From Fuerstiella sp. (GTDB taxonomy: Bacteria > Planctomycetota > Planctomycetia > Planctomycetales > Planctomycetaceae), in the NCBI GenBank assembly GCA_022447185.1, contig JAKVAY010000003.1, positions 1 through 47,208 of the forward strand: a stretch of 47,208 nucleotides of DNA, written 5' to 3'. Below, in pieces: positions 35,131 through 43,728 of the stretch. Positions within the stretch are counted from its first letter, which is position 1; each line of letters starts with the position of its first letter. The notes below the pieces were generated by a model. It saw only the letters and a program-made list of their open reading frames with translations, was not told the DNA's origin and did no database searches. A program made the position numbers and the translations under genes.

Positions 35131-35717
35131 GCCTTGTTTTCCCAGATTGTATGCGGGTCGAATGACAATGAAGCGATCATGCTCATGGTCACGCAAAGGA
35201 TGAATGCAATAACGGCCGGACCAAACTGAAATTCAACAAGGTTGCCCAGTTTGACGAGCATCACTAGAAACGCGAGAAGCATCACGTCCATCATGCTCCA
35301 TCTTCCTGCCTGCTCCATTACCCTCAGTGTGAGGGCTTTGTGTCGTCTCTGCAGAATTTCCAGGAGACTCAGTTCCAGTAACATGACAATCTTCGTTAGT
35401 GGGAAAACGATCGAAAACAGCAAAACCACTGCTCCCACAAACCAGTTGCCATGACTTAGCAATTCCAGGCCCCCACTGATGATGCTCGATTCGCTGTGCT
35501 GTCCAAGTTGATCGATTTTCAAAATCGGACAAAGTACGGCAGGCCAGAACAACAGAAATGCCGCAACCGCAGCCGCTGCAGTACGACTGGCCGATTTGTG
35601 ATGATGGCTGTGGACAGCAATTTTCGATTGGCACCGAATGCACGTGGCCAGCTGATCTTTACTCAATATTGGCAGCCGATGAATCTGACCGCAGCAATGG
35701 CAAGCCTTGTATTCCAT
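35127..35717 (-). CDS. pqiA: PqiA-like inner-membrane protein (single repeat)
   Basis: Partner of PqiB. N-terminal zinc-ribbon-like cysteines: CHCCGQIHRL, then CIRCQSK. Four membrane helices follow: AAAAVAAFLLFWPAVLCPIL, NWFVGAVVLLFSIVFPLTKI, WSMMDVMLLAFLVMLVKLGN, and the last near FGPAVIAFILCVTMSMIA. The WSMMDVMLLAFLV segment is diagnostic of PqiA. At 196 residues it carries one such unit, while E. coli PqiA has two (~417). The stop shares ATGA with pqiB. It is divergent from an amino-acid permease gene with only 60 bases between starts. Confidence 0.93.
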   Translation of the reverse strand: MEYKACHCCGQIHRLPILSKDQLATCIRCQSKIAVHSHHHKSASRTAAAAVAAFLLFWPAVLCPILKIDQLGQHSESSIISGGLELLSHGNWFVGAVVLLFSIVFPLTKIVMLLELSLLEILQRRHKALTLRVMEQAGRWSMMDVMLLAFLVMLVKLGNLVEFQFGPAVIAFILCVTMSMIASLSFDPHTIWENKA

Positions 35718-35777
35718 TGTTACCTTTCGTCTCCGATCTTTTGGTACTTTGCTCTGACTTATTAAATTTGTTGCTCA

Positions 35778-37088
35778 ATGTCGACTCAAACTACACAGGA
35801 GAAGCTGCGCCGAACCGTCGGTGTGTTCGGAGCTACACTGCTCGGCCTGGGCTCGATCCTTGGAGCAGGAGTCTATTTTGCAATCCCGGACATGTCCGCA
35901 TATGCCGGAACCTCACTGATCATACCGATTGTCGCTGCAGCATTACTGGCAACCTGTAATGCGCTGAGCAGCGCCCAGCTGGCTGCCTGTTATCCCGTCA
36001 GTGGCGGAACCTACGAATACGGATACCAGTTGCTTTCACCATGGGCGGGCTTCGCTGCCGGCTGGCTCTTCGTGTGCGCCAAGTCGGCGTCAGCAGCCAC
36101 AGCGACTCTGCAGGTCACCGCCAATCTGCTGAACGCCCCTGCTCCGATGGCGGGCTGTGGAATTGTGGCTGCGATGACCCTGCTCGTCATATGTGGACTG
36201 CGTCGCAGTACATGGATGAATACAGTGCTTGTCGGACTCACCATCACAGGCCTTTTGGTGTTCACCGTTTCCGCTATAACGGGACCAGCAACAGATGGCG
36301 AAAGAAACGAAACCCCTCTCCAATCGCCGATGTCTGCTGCTCCCGACCCTGTTCCGACAAACGAAACAGTCGTCGACTCAGAGAATCTGACTCTGCGAAC
36401 GTTTCTGGAAATGGCAGCATTGATGTTCGTCGGATTCACGGGATACGGTCGCATCGCCACTCTGGGCGAGGAGATCCGGAATCCCCGGCGCAACATTCCT
36501 TTTGCGGTCTTGACAACTCTGTCTGTCTCCACCCTTCTGTATCTCCTGGTCGCATTCGGTGTGAACCAATGTTCCTCAGAAGCTACTTCGGGAGCAACGC
36601 TGACATCTCTAAGTTCATCTGCCGGTGGTGTTGTCACTCGAATTGTTGCGGTGGGGGCTGTTGCGGCAATGCTGGGAGTTCTGCTGAATCTGCTCCTGGG
36701 CCTGTCCCGAGTCGTTTTGGCCATGGCTCGCCGCAGCGATCTTCCTTCTTTTCTGGCAACATTGAATTCGAGTCGCACAACTCCCGTTTACGCGGTTGCA
36801 CTGGTCGCCATAATCGTTACCGGACTTGTCCTGACGCAGACATCACGTACCGCCTGGTCATTGAGCGCTGTGACAGTCCTTATTTACTACGGGCTGACCA
36901 ATCTTGCCGCGCTGAAGCTGCCACCGGAACACCGGTTGTATCCACGCTGGATAGCCATCATCGGACTATGTGGGTGTCTGCTGCTGGCAGCCCACGTCGA
37001 GATGAAGATGTGTCTCACTGGCGGGTTCATTTTATTGGTGGGACTGATCGGACGCGCTGCTGCGCAGACCTTCCGACGGACCAGTTGA
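35778..37088 (+). CDS. APC-superfamily amino-acid permease
   Basis: Twelve or so membrane helices in 436 residues. The N-terminal substrate-binding segment reads GATLLGLGSILGAGVYFAI, matching the family's G(x)GIGxGIF-type loop, and YPVSGGTYEYGYQLLSPWAGF matches the conserved second-helix loop. FVGFTGYGRIATLGEEIRNP is the typical helix 6-loop. Substrate not predictable; a cationic or small neutral amino acid or a polyamine is possible. The start is clear (ATG 35778). It converges with tatC. Confidence 0.93.
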   Translation: MSTQTTQEKLRRTVGVFGATLLGLGSILGAGVYFAIPDMSAYAGTSLIIPIVAAALLATCNALSSAQLAACYPVSGGTYEYGYQLLSPWAGFAAGWLFVCAKSASAATATLQVTANLLNAPAPMAGCGIVAAMTLLVICGLRRSTWMNTVLVGLTITGLLVFTVSAITGPATDGERNETPLQSPMSAAPDPVPTNETVVDSENLTLRTFLEMAALMFVGFTGYGRIATLGEEIRNPRRNIPFAVLTTLSVSTLLYLLVAFGVNQCSSEATSGATLTSLSSSAGGVVTRIVAVGAVAAMLGVLLNLLLGLSRVVLAMARRSDLPSFLATLNSSRTTPVYAVALVAIIVTGLVLTQTSRTAWSLSAVTVLIYYGLTNLAALKLPPEHRLYPRWIAIIGLCGCLLLAAHVEMKMCLTGGFILLVGLIGRAAAQTFRRTS

Positions 37089-37156
37089 CCCCCATGCAGT
37101 CGAAGCACGCCCTCTACGGAATCGTCGTCACCTGAAGCTGCCCGTCTGTCCGCGTG

Positions 37157-37174
37157 GCGTAATCCCGATTACGC
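37157..37174. terminator. Short hairpin between convergent genes
   Basis: GCGTAATC and GATTACGC are perfectly complementary with only two bases between, so the usable stem is about seven base pairs with a four-base loop, followed by a TTT in the plus direction. It sits between the convergent permease and tatC stops and could end transcription from either side; weak as a terminator. Confidence 0.35.
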
Positions 37175-37194
37175 TTTCAGCCACTCCGTCCCCG

Positions 37195-38292
37195 TTATGC
37201 AAGAGGATCCACCGCTGCGCGTGGCTTCATACGACACAACTGGATACCGCCAAAATACAACACAATGAGCGGGGCCAGCATCAGCAACATGCTGCCAGGA
37301 TCAGCCGGCGTCAGAAGCATCGACACAACAGACATGACCAGAACTGCCATCCGCCAGTTTTCCGTGTACGTCTGAATGGTCACGATTCCGATTCGTTCCA
37401 GAAACAGCATGACCAATGGCAACTGAAAACTGATGCCAAACATCATTGGCAGCATCAATACCAAACTAATGTATTCGGACAGCCGAGGAATCAGTTCAAT
37501 TCCCATCCACAGCGTAAACGCGATAAGGAATTTCAGCACAAGCGGAAACACGAAGTAGAAGCAAAAGAGAGCTCCTGCACCGAACAGTCCAATGCTCATC
37601 GGAAGGTAGCGATGTACATACTTGCGTTCATGCGGATACAGTCCGGCCGCCACAAACTCCCAAATCTGATAAAAGACCCAGGGCGATGCCATCATCAGCC
37701 CTGCCACCAGCGTGACTTTCAGAAAAGTCATGAATGCTTCTTCCACGCGAAACGTGGTCGCCGTGTTCCCCCGATCGGCCGCTTTTCTGAACGAATTGAA
37801 CACTGGTGAGCGGATCGGAAGCAAGATGTGTTGAAGTGCTTTCTCACGATGTGCTCCGTTCGCCTTTTCGTCTGCATGTTCCTGAGTAGCGTTAGAATCT
37901 TCGGCGCTGGCCAGAAGTTCGGGAGCAACTGAGCGAAGAATCTTCGTGACATCCTGAATCCGCACCTCTACGACGATCGTGCCGGAATCCTCTTCAGGTA
38001 TGACTCTTTCGGAATCAGTCGTCTCTTTCGCATCACCTGTCCACCAGCTTTGCACAAAGTCAAACATACTACGCTCGCCAAGATCGTCCACAACAGGTTC
38101 TGATTTGGCATCGCGCAGCGCCTTGTCGATCGGCGCCTTAAGAAATCCGATAATTTTGTCACCGATGAACATCGACACGACGACGCCAATGACGATGCCA
38201 ATCAGTGACTTCCATACGTGAACGCGTAAAACCTCCAGGTGTTCCCCGAACGTCATCGTAGTATCGTCGAATAGATCCCGGTTCCGAGCCAT
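37195..38292 (-). CDS. tatC: Sec-independent protein translocase TatC with large loop insertion
   Basis: Core of the twin-arginine export translocase that recognises folded substrates. The N-terminal cytosolic TMTFGEHLEVLRVHVWKSL contains the family Glu in EHLE. Helix 1 is GIVIGVVVSMFIGDKIIGFL. Helices 2-6 begin TFRVEEAFMTFLKVTLVAG and include the diagnostic AGLYPHERKYVHRYL and WRMAVLVMSVVSMLLTPADP. Between helix 1 and helix 2 (about 37765-38110) there are ~125 residues, where E. coli TatC has ~40; most of the extra is charged and Glu/Asp/Ser rich. The gene is 365 residues compared with 258 in E. coli. TatA and TatB are not in the window. Start 38 bases after ilvE. Confidence 0.96.
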   Translation of the reverse strand: MARNRDLFDDTTMTFGEHLEVLRVHVWKSLIGIVIGVVVSMFIGDKIIGFLKAPIDKALRDAKSEPVVDDLGERSMFDFVQSWWTGDAKETTDSERVIPEEDSGTIVVEVRIQDVTKILRSVAPELLASAEDSNATQEHADEKANGAHREKALQHILLPIRSPVFNSFRKAADRGNTATTFRVEEAFMTFLKVTLVAGLMMASPWVFYQIWEFVAAGLYPHERKYVHRYLPMSIGLFGAGALFCFYFVFPLVLKFLIAFTLWMGIELIPRLSEYISLVLMLPMMFGISFQLPLVMLFLERIGIVTIQTYTENWRMAVLVMSVVSMLLTPADPGSMLLMLAPLIVLYFGGIQLCRMKPRAAVDPLA

Positions 38293-38330
38293 GAAACGCC
38301 CCGACCTCTCTGTTCCTGTTTCGTCCTGCG

Positions 38331-39191
38331 TTACGTTCCTTGAGTCAACGCTCGAAATCCAGTCTGGAGTCGCTGAGTAATCGGTCCAGGCCGACCTGTG
38401 CCAATGGTTCTGCTGTCAAGACTGACCACGGCAATGACTTCGGCTGCCGTACCTGTCAGAAAACACTCGTCGGCAGTGAAGATATCATGTCGCTCCAGTG
38501 ACGTTTCCAGCACCGTAATCCCTTCTTTATGCGCCAACCGCATCACGGCGGCCCGCGTAATTCCTTCCAGAATTCCTGCTCCAGATGGCGGCGTCTTCAA
38601 AATACCGTTCCGAACGATGAAAATGTTGTCGCCCGTGCATTCGGCAACTTCTCCATTATGATTAAGCATTAATGCTTCAACCGATCCCGCGTCAGTACCT
38701 TCCGCTTTGGCCAGAATGTTATTGAGATAGTTCAGCGACTTAATCCGCGGACTTAAGGCACCTGGATGATTTCGCACCGTGCTGGCTGTCACAAGCTCCA
38801 TACCGTTTTCATACAGTTCCTGGGGATACATGGTAATGGTATCCGCAATGATGATGACCTGCGGATCCTTCGTTCGACGCATGTCGAGCCCCAGTGTCCC
38901 AACTCCACGAGTGACCACTAACCTCACGTATCCATCGGTAATACCGTTTGCGGAAACAGTCCGGTTAACTGCTGATGTCATCTCTTGCTGCGTGATCGGA
39001 ATCTGAAGTCGAATGGCTAAGGCACTTTCGTACAATCGCTCCACATGTTCCTGAAGCAGAAAAGCATTGCCACTGTAAACACGAATCCCTTCGAAAACAC
39101 CGTCACCGTAGAGAAGGCCATGATCGAACACGCTCACTGTCGCTTCAGCTTCAGACAGCAGATTTCCATTGATAAACACCTGTCGTGACAT
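38331..39191 (-). CDS. ilvE: Branched-chain amino-acid aminotransferase
   Basis: PLP enzyme of fold type IV that interconverts Val, Leu and Ile with their 2-oxo acids. 286 residues. Visible: FDHGLLYGDGVFEGIRVYSG at the N terminus, the lysine segment RIKSLNYLNNILAKAEG, EALMLNHNGEVAECTGDNIF (the PLP-ring acidic residue), GILEGITRAAVMRLA (phosphate cup), and DECFLTGTAAEVIAV. This pattern fits the short IlvE group that also includes D-amino-acid transaminases, but the RLYESALAIRLQIP lid is IlvE-like. Sits between nuoD and tatC on the minus strand; 38 bases separate it from tatC, so the two may be cotranscribed. Confidence 0.95.
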   Translation of the reverse strand: MSRQVFINGNLLSEAEATVSVFDHGLLYGDGVFEGIRVYSGNAFLLQEHVERLYESALAIRLQIPITQQEMTSAVNRTVSANGITDGYVRLVVTRGVGTLGLDMRRTKDPQVIIIADTITMYPQELYENGMELVTASTVRNHPGALSPRIKSLNYLNNILAKAEGTDAGSVEALMLNHNGEVAECTGDNIFIVRNGILKTPPSGAGILEGITRAAVMRLAHKEGITVLETSLERHDIFTADECFLTGTAAEVIAVVSLDSRTIGTGRPGPITQRLQTGFRALTQGT

Positions 39192-39571
39192 TCGTTCACC
39201 TGTGTTTCGTCATGACACCGGCCTGAAAAACCTGTCGGTGTCCTACGTCTTTGATGCCCATTGTATTCGCAATGAACTCAGGAAATTATCGCCCGTCGGG
39301 CAAAGAGGTTTGTCGACACAACGATCTGGAAATCCATCTGCAGAGCTGACAACCAAGACGTCCGCCACGCGTGTCAGGCAAGCATGAGAACATGGTACCA
39401 GGTTACGGTGATTCCGATCTCGATCAATGCAGGAACGGATCAGCGTGCTAAGTACTGGAATGCCCATTGTTCAAATCAGCTGAAAGCCGCTTTGAAGAAA
39501 TTTTTCGCCGCTCGAAACGTTACGGTAGATGACAGTCTCTTGTTGTGATCTGATCGTCGCACCACACTGAA
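39192..39571. other. Intergenic region between nuoD and ilvE
   Basis: About 380 bases. The minus-strand frame 39467-39243 (74 codons) has no family resemblance. The part next to 39191 should contain the ilvE promoter. I saw no hairpin strong enough to call, and nothing else. Confidence 0.35.
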
Positions 39572-40810
39572 CTAACGGTCGATCTCACCCATGACGATGT
39601 CCAGTGAGCCGACCACAGACGGAACATCCGCCAAAGGTACACCTTCGCAGAGGATGTCGGTTACGGACAAATTGCAAAAACAGGAACTCTTCGCACGCAC
39701 TCGCAAAGGTTCCGCATTGCCATCACCGATAATGTAAAATCCCATCTGTCCGCGTGGACATTCGGTTTCCAGGTAGACTTCGTCTTTCGGGAGCTTGGTG
39801 TTCAACCTGAATGGAGCACGATGACTGCCCTCTGCGGCCAGGTATTTCGGTATGGCCTGACGCACCAGCCCAATCGCCTGCACAACTTCGAGCATTCGCA
39901 CATAGAAGCGACACCAGTTGTCACCAAGGCGAACTTCTGGAGGAGCATCTTTGAAAGGCGCAGAAATCACATCGAAGTCGTAGTCCGCATACATGCCGGT
40001 ATAAATAGATTCACCATCGCGACGCAGGTCATAATCCACTCCACTACCACGCAGCACTGGTCCCGTACATCCGTAACTGACTGCAGTTTCCGGGTCCAGG
40101 ACTCCGATGCCAGCCGTACGTTTAATAAAGATCGCATTCCGCGTCAGCAGGATGTGATATTCTCTGATTCGTTTCTCCAGCCACTGCAGAAACATTTCGA
40201 TCACTTCGACAAATGGATATCGTTCGCCTGGCACGAATCCTGCAATAGCAGCCAGGCCATCTGGGATTTCAATTTCCTCCGGCAGATCGTGGGTTGCCCC
40301 ACCAGGGGTCAGGTAGCTGCAGGTAAGCCGAGCACCACACGCTTCTTCAAACAAATCGAGAATAATTTCGCGTTCACGAAATGCGTACAGGAACGGGCTG
40401 AACGTCCCGAGGTCAAGTCCATAAGCGCCCATCCCAACCAGATGGCTGGCGATGCGTCCGAGCTCAGCAATGAGTACTCGGAGATGCAGAGCCTTCTCAG
40501 GCACTTCCATATCGACAAGTTTTTCAACGGCCAGTGCGAACCCAAGGTTCATGTTCATCGCTGCCAGATAGTCCATACGATCCGTGTACGGAATCCACTG
40601 CGGGGCGGCGAGGTTCTCCCCGATTTTTTCTGCGCAGCGGTGCAGATATCCAATATGCGGGGTGCATTCATGTACGATTTCACCGTCGGTTCGAAGCAAC
40701 AGACGCAATACGCCATGCGTACTGGGGTGTTGTGGCCCCATGTTGACGAGCATCTCGTCCGTCTGCACATCGAATTCAACGACGCGCGGGTCTTCAATCT
40801 GCATACTCAT
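39572..40810 (-). CDS. nuoD: NADH-quinone oxidoreductase subunit D
   Basis: Complex I peripheral-arm subunit that helps form the quinone site. From ATG 40810 it has 412 residues, close to the usual length. Conserved blocks: MLVNMGPQHPSTHGVLRL with the quinone-site His, HIGYLHRCAEKIGE, YTDRMDYLAAMNMN, ELGRIASHLVGMGAYGLDLG, and the C-terminal CPRGQMGFYIIGDG and DIVMGEIDR. Upstream in-frame codons to 40903 are not family-like. It follows nuoC by 119 bases. Confidence 0.96.
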   Translation of the reverse strand: MSMQIEDPRVVEFDVQTDEMLVNMGPQHPSTHGVLRLLLRTDGEIVHECTPHIGYLHRCAEKIGENLAAPQWIPYTDRMDYLAAMNMNLGFALAVEKLVDMEVPEKALHLRVLIAELGRIASHLVGMGAYGLDLGTFSPFLYAFREREIILDLFEEACGARLTCSYLTPGGATHDLPEEIEIPDGLAAIAGFVPGERYPFVEVIEMFLQWLEKRIREYHILLTRNAIFIKRTAGIGVLDPETAVSYGCTGPVLRGSGVDYDLRRDGESIYTGMYADYDFDVISAPFKDAPPEVRLGDNWCRFYVRMLEVVQAIGLVRQAIPKYLAAEGSHRAPFRLNTKLPKDEVYLETECPRGQMGFYIIGDGNAEPLRVRAKSSCFCNLSVTDILCEGVPLADVPSVVGSLDIVMGEIDR

Positions 40811-40929
40811 AACAATTCTCGCTGTCCCGCCTGACCACGCAGAGAGTCGGGATTCCGATTTGGCGGGAGATTCAAGTCGATACAGACAACAAGCATCAGA
40901 CAAAAACCCCAGATCCCTTCCGGCGAATC

Positions 40930-41463
40930 TTACCGGCCACGTACACCGTGATATTCCAGTGGAAACTCATAGTCCTTGCGAAGCGCATGTCCCTGCCAGT
41001 CTTCCGGACACAGGATTCGACGATGGTTCGGGTGTCCCTCAAACTGAATGCCCATCAAATCGTAACATTCACGTTCGTGCCAGTTGGCGATTCCCCATAC
41101 TGAAGAGACCGACGGACACGTCGGTAGACTGCCTGCCGTGTCATTTTCCCATCTTGGTAAAATGACCTTGAGTTTCAATCGATGTTTCAACGAAGTACTT
41201 GAAAGCTGATAGACAACTTCGAGATGCGGCTCGTGTTCAAATTTTTTTGCCTTTTTGGGATCGAGCTCCAGATAGTCCACTCCACACAAGTCGTTGAGAT
41301 GATCAAGCCGCAGTTGCTCGTGATCCCGAACGAATGTGGCAACTTCCCGTATCGAATCAGCAGCAACTTCAATCCAGGGATCTGTCGCTTTCTGCGGAGC
41401 CGGTCCGACAACGGTTTCGCCAAAATTTTCTAACAGCAGGGTATGAATTTCGTTGATATTCAT
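40930..41463 (-). CDS. nuoC: NADH-quinone oxidoreductase subunit C
   Basis: Stand-alone NuoC (177 residues) rather than the fused NuoCD of enterobacteria. Conserved: LNDLCGVDYLE, VVYQLSSTSLKHRLKLKV, VSSVWGIANWHERECYDLMGI, and the diagnostic HPNHRRILCPEDWQGHALRKDYEFP. Starts 31 bases after nuoA. Peripheral-arm subunit that binds next to NuoD. Confidence 0.96.
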   Translation of the reverse strand: MNINEIHTLLLENFGETVVGPAPQKATDPWIEVAADSIREVATFVRDHEQLRLDHLNDLCGVDYLELDPKKAKKFEHEPHLEVVYQLSSTSLKHRLKLKVILPRWENDTAGSLPTCPSVSSVWGIANWHERECYDLMGIQFEGHPNHRRILCPEDWQGHALRKDYEFPLEYHGVRGR

Positions 41464-41494
41464 CAGATTCAGCCGGACAGAATGTCGGCATGTG

Positions 41495-42067
41495 TCATGC
41501 GGAAGTAGAAACGGGAGAAGTTGAAACAGGTGTCGTCCGGCCGGAGACCGACGATGTCTGATCGGAAGCCTGATGAGATTTCCTTGTCAGTGCGCGAATC
41601 CAGTCCAGATCACCGCGTTTCCAGACATATGCAAATCCCACCAGTAAAACACCAAAGAAAACCAGAATGTCGAAGAAACCCGTCATTCCCAACTGCATGG
41701 CAGCTTCCGGAGAAATGAGACTCTCCGAACCGGCCGGCTGATCCAACAATCGATTGCTGAGTTCCTGACGCACGGGTTCCTCAAGGCGAGTGTCAGCAAG
41801 TTGTATGGCACTACCATAGACGGCCGCCCAGGGAAAGAAAAAGGCAACTTCCACGTCAAAAATAATGAACAGCAGTGCGACCACATAGAATCGAAGATCA
41901 AATTGAATGTAGCTGGTGCCGATCGCAGGTTCACCACACTCGTAGATAGAGTCTTTTTGAGGAGTAGGCAATTTTGGACGCAGCAATCGACCAACGATCA
42001 ATGGCAGCATCAGCAACACAGCCGATCCACCACCAAACAGAATCAGATGCCCAACAAAATCTGTCAT
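41495..42067 (-). CDS. nuoA: NADH-quinone oxidoreductase subunit A
   Basis: Small membrane subunit with three helices. Family signature YECGEPAIGTSYIQFDLRFYVVALLFIIFDVEVAFFFPWA spans the loop and helix 2 (it contains the ECG and DVE motifs). Helix 3 is GFFDILVFFGVLLVGFAYVWKRG. The C-terminal ~35 residues are Ser/Thr/Pro rich with a TTPVSTSPVSTSA tail, and the loop between helices 2 and 3 is longer than usual; total 190 residues compared with ~120-150. nuoB would normally come next, but nuoC does. Confidence 0.94.
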   Translation of the reverse strand: MTDFVGHLILFGGGSAVLLMLPLIVGRLLRPKLPTPQKDSIYECGEPAIGTSYIQFDLRFYVVALLFIIFDVEVAFFFPWAAVYGSAIQLADTRLEEPVRQELSNRLLDQPAGSESLISPEAAMQLGMTGFFDILVFFGVLLVGFAYVWKRGDLDWIRALTRKSHQASDQTSSVSGRTTPVSTSPVSTSA

Positions 42068-42202
42068 AATGCTTTGATTCCTCGTCCAACCTTCACTTCA
42101 CCGCCAGTCGTTAACAACACTCCGTCGCACTAACATCGCGACAACACCGTGCCCTGATCAAGTCCGGACCAGACTGTTGAGAGTAACCAGGAATTCATAA
42201 CT

Positions 42203-42664
42203 TCATCGATCGGTGTCCATTCTCTCAGAGAGTTCTCCGTGACGCCCAGCAACACTTTCCAGCAATGGGCGACGCATCATGGAGTCGTCATCATTGCTAC
42301 GCCAGAACATGAATTCAGCCTCACCCGGCTGCCAGTTGATCCAGATCAGCTGATCGTCCAGTTGAGACGCCATTTCTACCAGACCTGAATTTCGGTCGAC
42401 TACGTTGACTTGAATCAGATTGAGTTCCTTTTCCAGTTCGTCAAAACGCGCAAAATCGTGTTCGACCGACTGCACCATTTGTTCCAACTCTTCGGAACTG
42501 GGAAAATCTCCGTCACTCTGTTCACGCAGATGACCAATTTCGGAAAGTCGTTCCTGACGTTCCTGCAAATCTCTGGCCAGTGCCACGATGTCCCGAACCA
42601 CTGTCTGTACATACGGAAGGCGCTTGTTGGCAGCATCAGTACTGAAGACAGCAGGCTGTGACAT
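42203..42664 (-). CDS. DUF2203 family protein
   Basis: 153 residues, mostly helical with a beta-rich end. Matches the DUF2203 pattern: an opening FSTDAANKRLPYVQTVVRDI helix, a coiled middle, then LIQVNVVDRNSGLVEMASQ, IWINWQPGEAEFMFWR. The function is not known. It lies between nuoI and nuoA on the same strand (51 bases after nuoI, 135 before nuoA), so it is probably transcribed with complex I genes. No signal peptide or catalytic motif. Confidence 0.85.
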   Translation of the reverse strand: MSQPAVFSTDAANKRLPYVQTVVRDIVALARDLQERQERLSEIGHLREQSDGDFPSSEELEQMVQSVEHDFARFDELEKELNLIQVNVVDRNSGLVEMASQLDDQLIWINWQPGEAEFMFWRSNDDDSMMRRPLLESVAGRHGELSERMDTDR

Positions 42665-42714
42665 TGGCAGGGCCTTAACGGGCTTGACTTGCGACTGGCA
42701 TCGTTTTCAATGAC

Positions 42715-43263
42715 TCAGGATTCCTCCGCAAACTCAAACGGGCTCTCTTCTCCCTTCACCCAAACCGGTTCATGCAGCACTTTGGATTCGGCCACTGCAG
42801 TGGGATTGAGGGTCGCCCTGCTCCAAGCTATTTCCAGTGGCAGCTTGGCATAGTCGACGATGCATCCGTCGCGGCTGTAACAACTCAGATCATGATTGGA
42901 GCCCATAAAAATGCAATCAACCGGGCACGGATCCACACACAAAGCGCAGAACATACACTTCGTGTAATCGATTCCAAATCCATTCAGGCGGAACCCTTTG
43001 CCCACATGGCTCTTTTCTTTTTCGATGTAGATACAATCGACCGGACACGCCTGAGCACATTTTTCACAACTGATACACGTGGTCAAATCGAACCGATGAA
43101 AGCCCCGGTAACGCGGCTTCACTTTGAGCGGCACTTCCGGATATTCGTAGATCTGTGTAAACGCCTTTCGATTATACGTTCTGCCCATGGTGCGCAGCGT
43201 AACAATCAATCCGCGAAAAATGGTGACAACGGCCATCCAGACGTTTCGAAACCAGACCAGCAT
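42715..43263 (-). CDS. nuoI: NADH-quinone oxidoreductase subunit I (8Fe ferredoxin-like)
   Basis: Carries clusters N6a and N6b in complex I. Two CxxCxxCxxxCP motifs: [15 protein letters not shown] and [15 protein letters not shown]. The start ATG 43263 gives 182 residues, with the family N terminus [21 protein letters not shown] and [19 protein letters not shown]. The frame is open back to 43383, but that extension is not family-like. First complex I gene in the minus-strand cluster nuoI-DUF2203-nuoA-nuoC-nuoD. Confidence 0.96.
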   Translation of the reverse strand: MLVWFRNVWMAVVTIFRGLIVTLRTMGRTYNRKAFTQIYEYPEVPLKVKPRYRGFHRFDLTTCISCEKCAQACPVDCIYIEKEKSHVGKGFRLNGFGIDYTKCMFCALCVDPCPVDCIFMGSNHDLSCYSRDGCIVDYAKLPLEIAWSRATLNPTAVAESKVLHEPVWVKGEESPFEFAEES

Positions 43264-43728
43264 GAGCGCAATTCTCAGGATCGAAAGGTACGAGCTGAAC
43301 CACGAAATCGACAGTGATTGAGATGAATGCCAGCTCCCGGCGGAGCAGCAAAAAACGTGGTGGCCGATTATAGATCGGGGCATTCCGGACGCAAGCGGCC
43401 TCCGTTTTCATCCCAGCAATGAGAAGCCAGATGAAGGCAGCGCATCCTGTAAAACGCATACCCGCTGCTGAACCGGAATCGATATTGAGTCACTCCTGGT
43501 TGCAGAACACCGAAAACTCTGAATCACCCATTCTGGTCAATCCCGGGTTCGATTCACCTGCTATCAGCGGATGTTGTTGGTGACAATCTAAACAGCCTGA
43601 CTGGATCGTTGGGACTGTGATTGTCAGTATGTTTTGTCATTGTGTCGCTGTCGGTCTCCGTTACAGGAAACCAATTCGATCTGGTCCTGGATTCCTACAA
43701 TCCCACACAATTCGTGGTGCCTTTTGCA
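43264..43728. other. Divergent intergenic region between nuoI and secreted hydrolase
   Basis: About 465 bases that should hold the nuo-cluster promoter on the minus strand and the hydrolase promoter on the plus. The sequence GGTTCGATTC at about 43550 looks like a tRNA T-loop, but its stems do not pair. No other feature seen. Confidence 0.35.

Noticed and set aside
36011..36778. Minus-strand 255-codon frame inside the permease gene
   Set aside because: Arg/Thr/Val-rich with no family resemblance; it is the antisense of a well-supported permease.
43545..43572. tRNA-like T-loop GGTTCGATTC
   Set aside because: The bases on both sides (CCGGG and CACCT) do not pair, and no acceptor stem or anticodon arm is present nearby.
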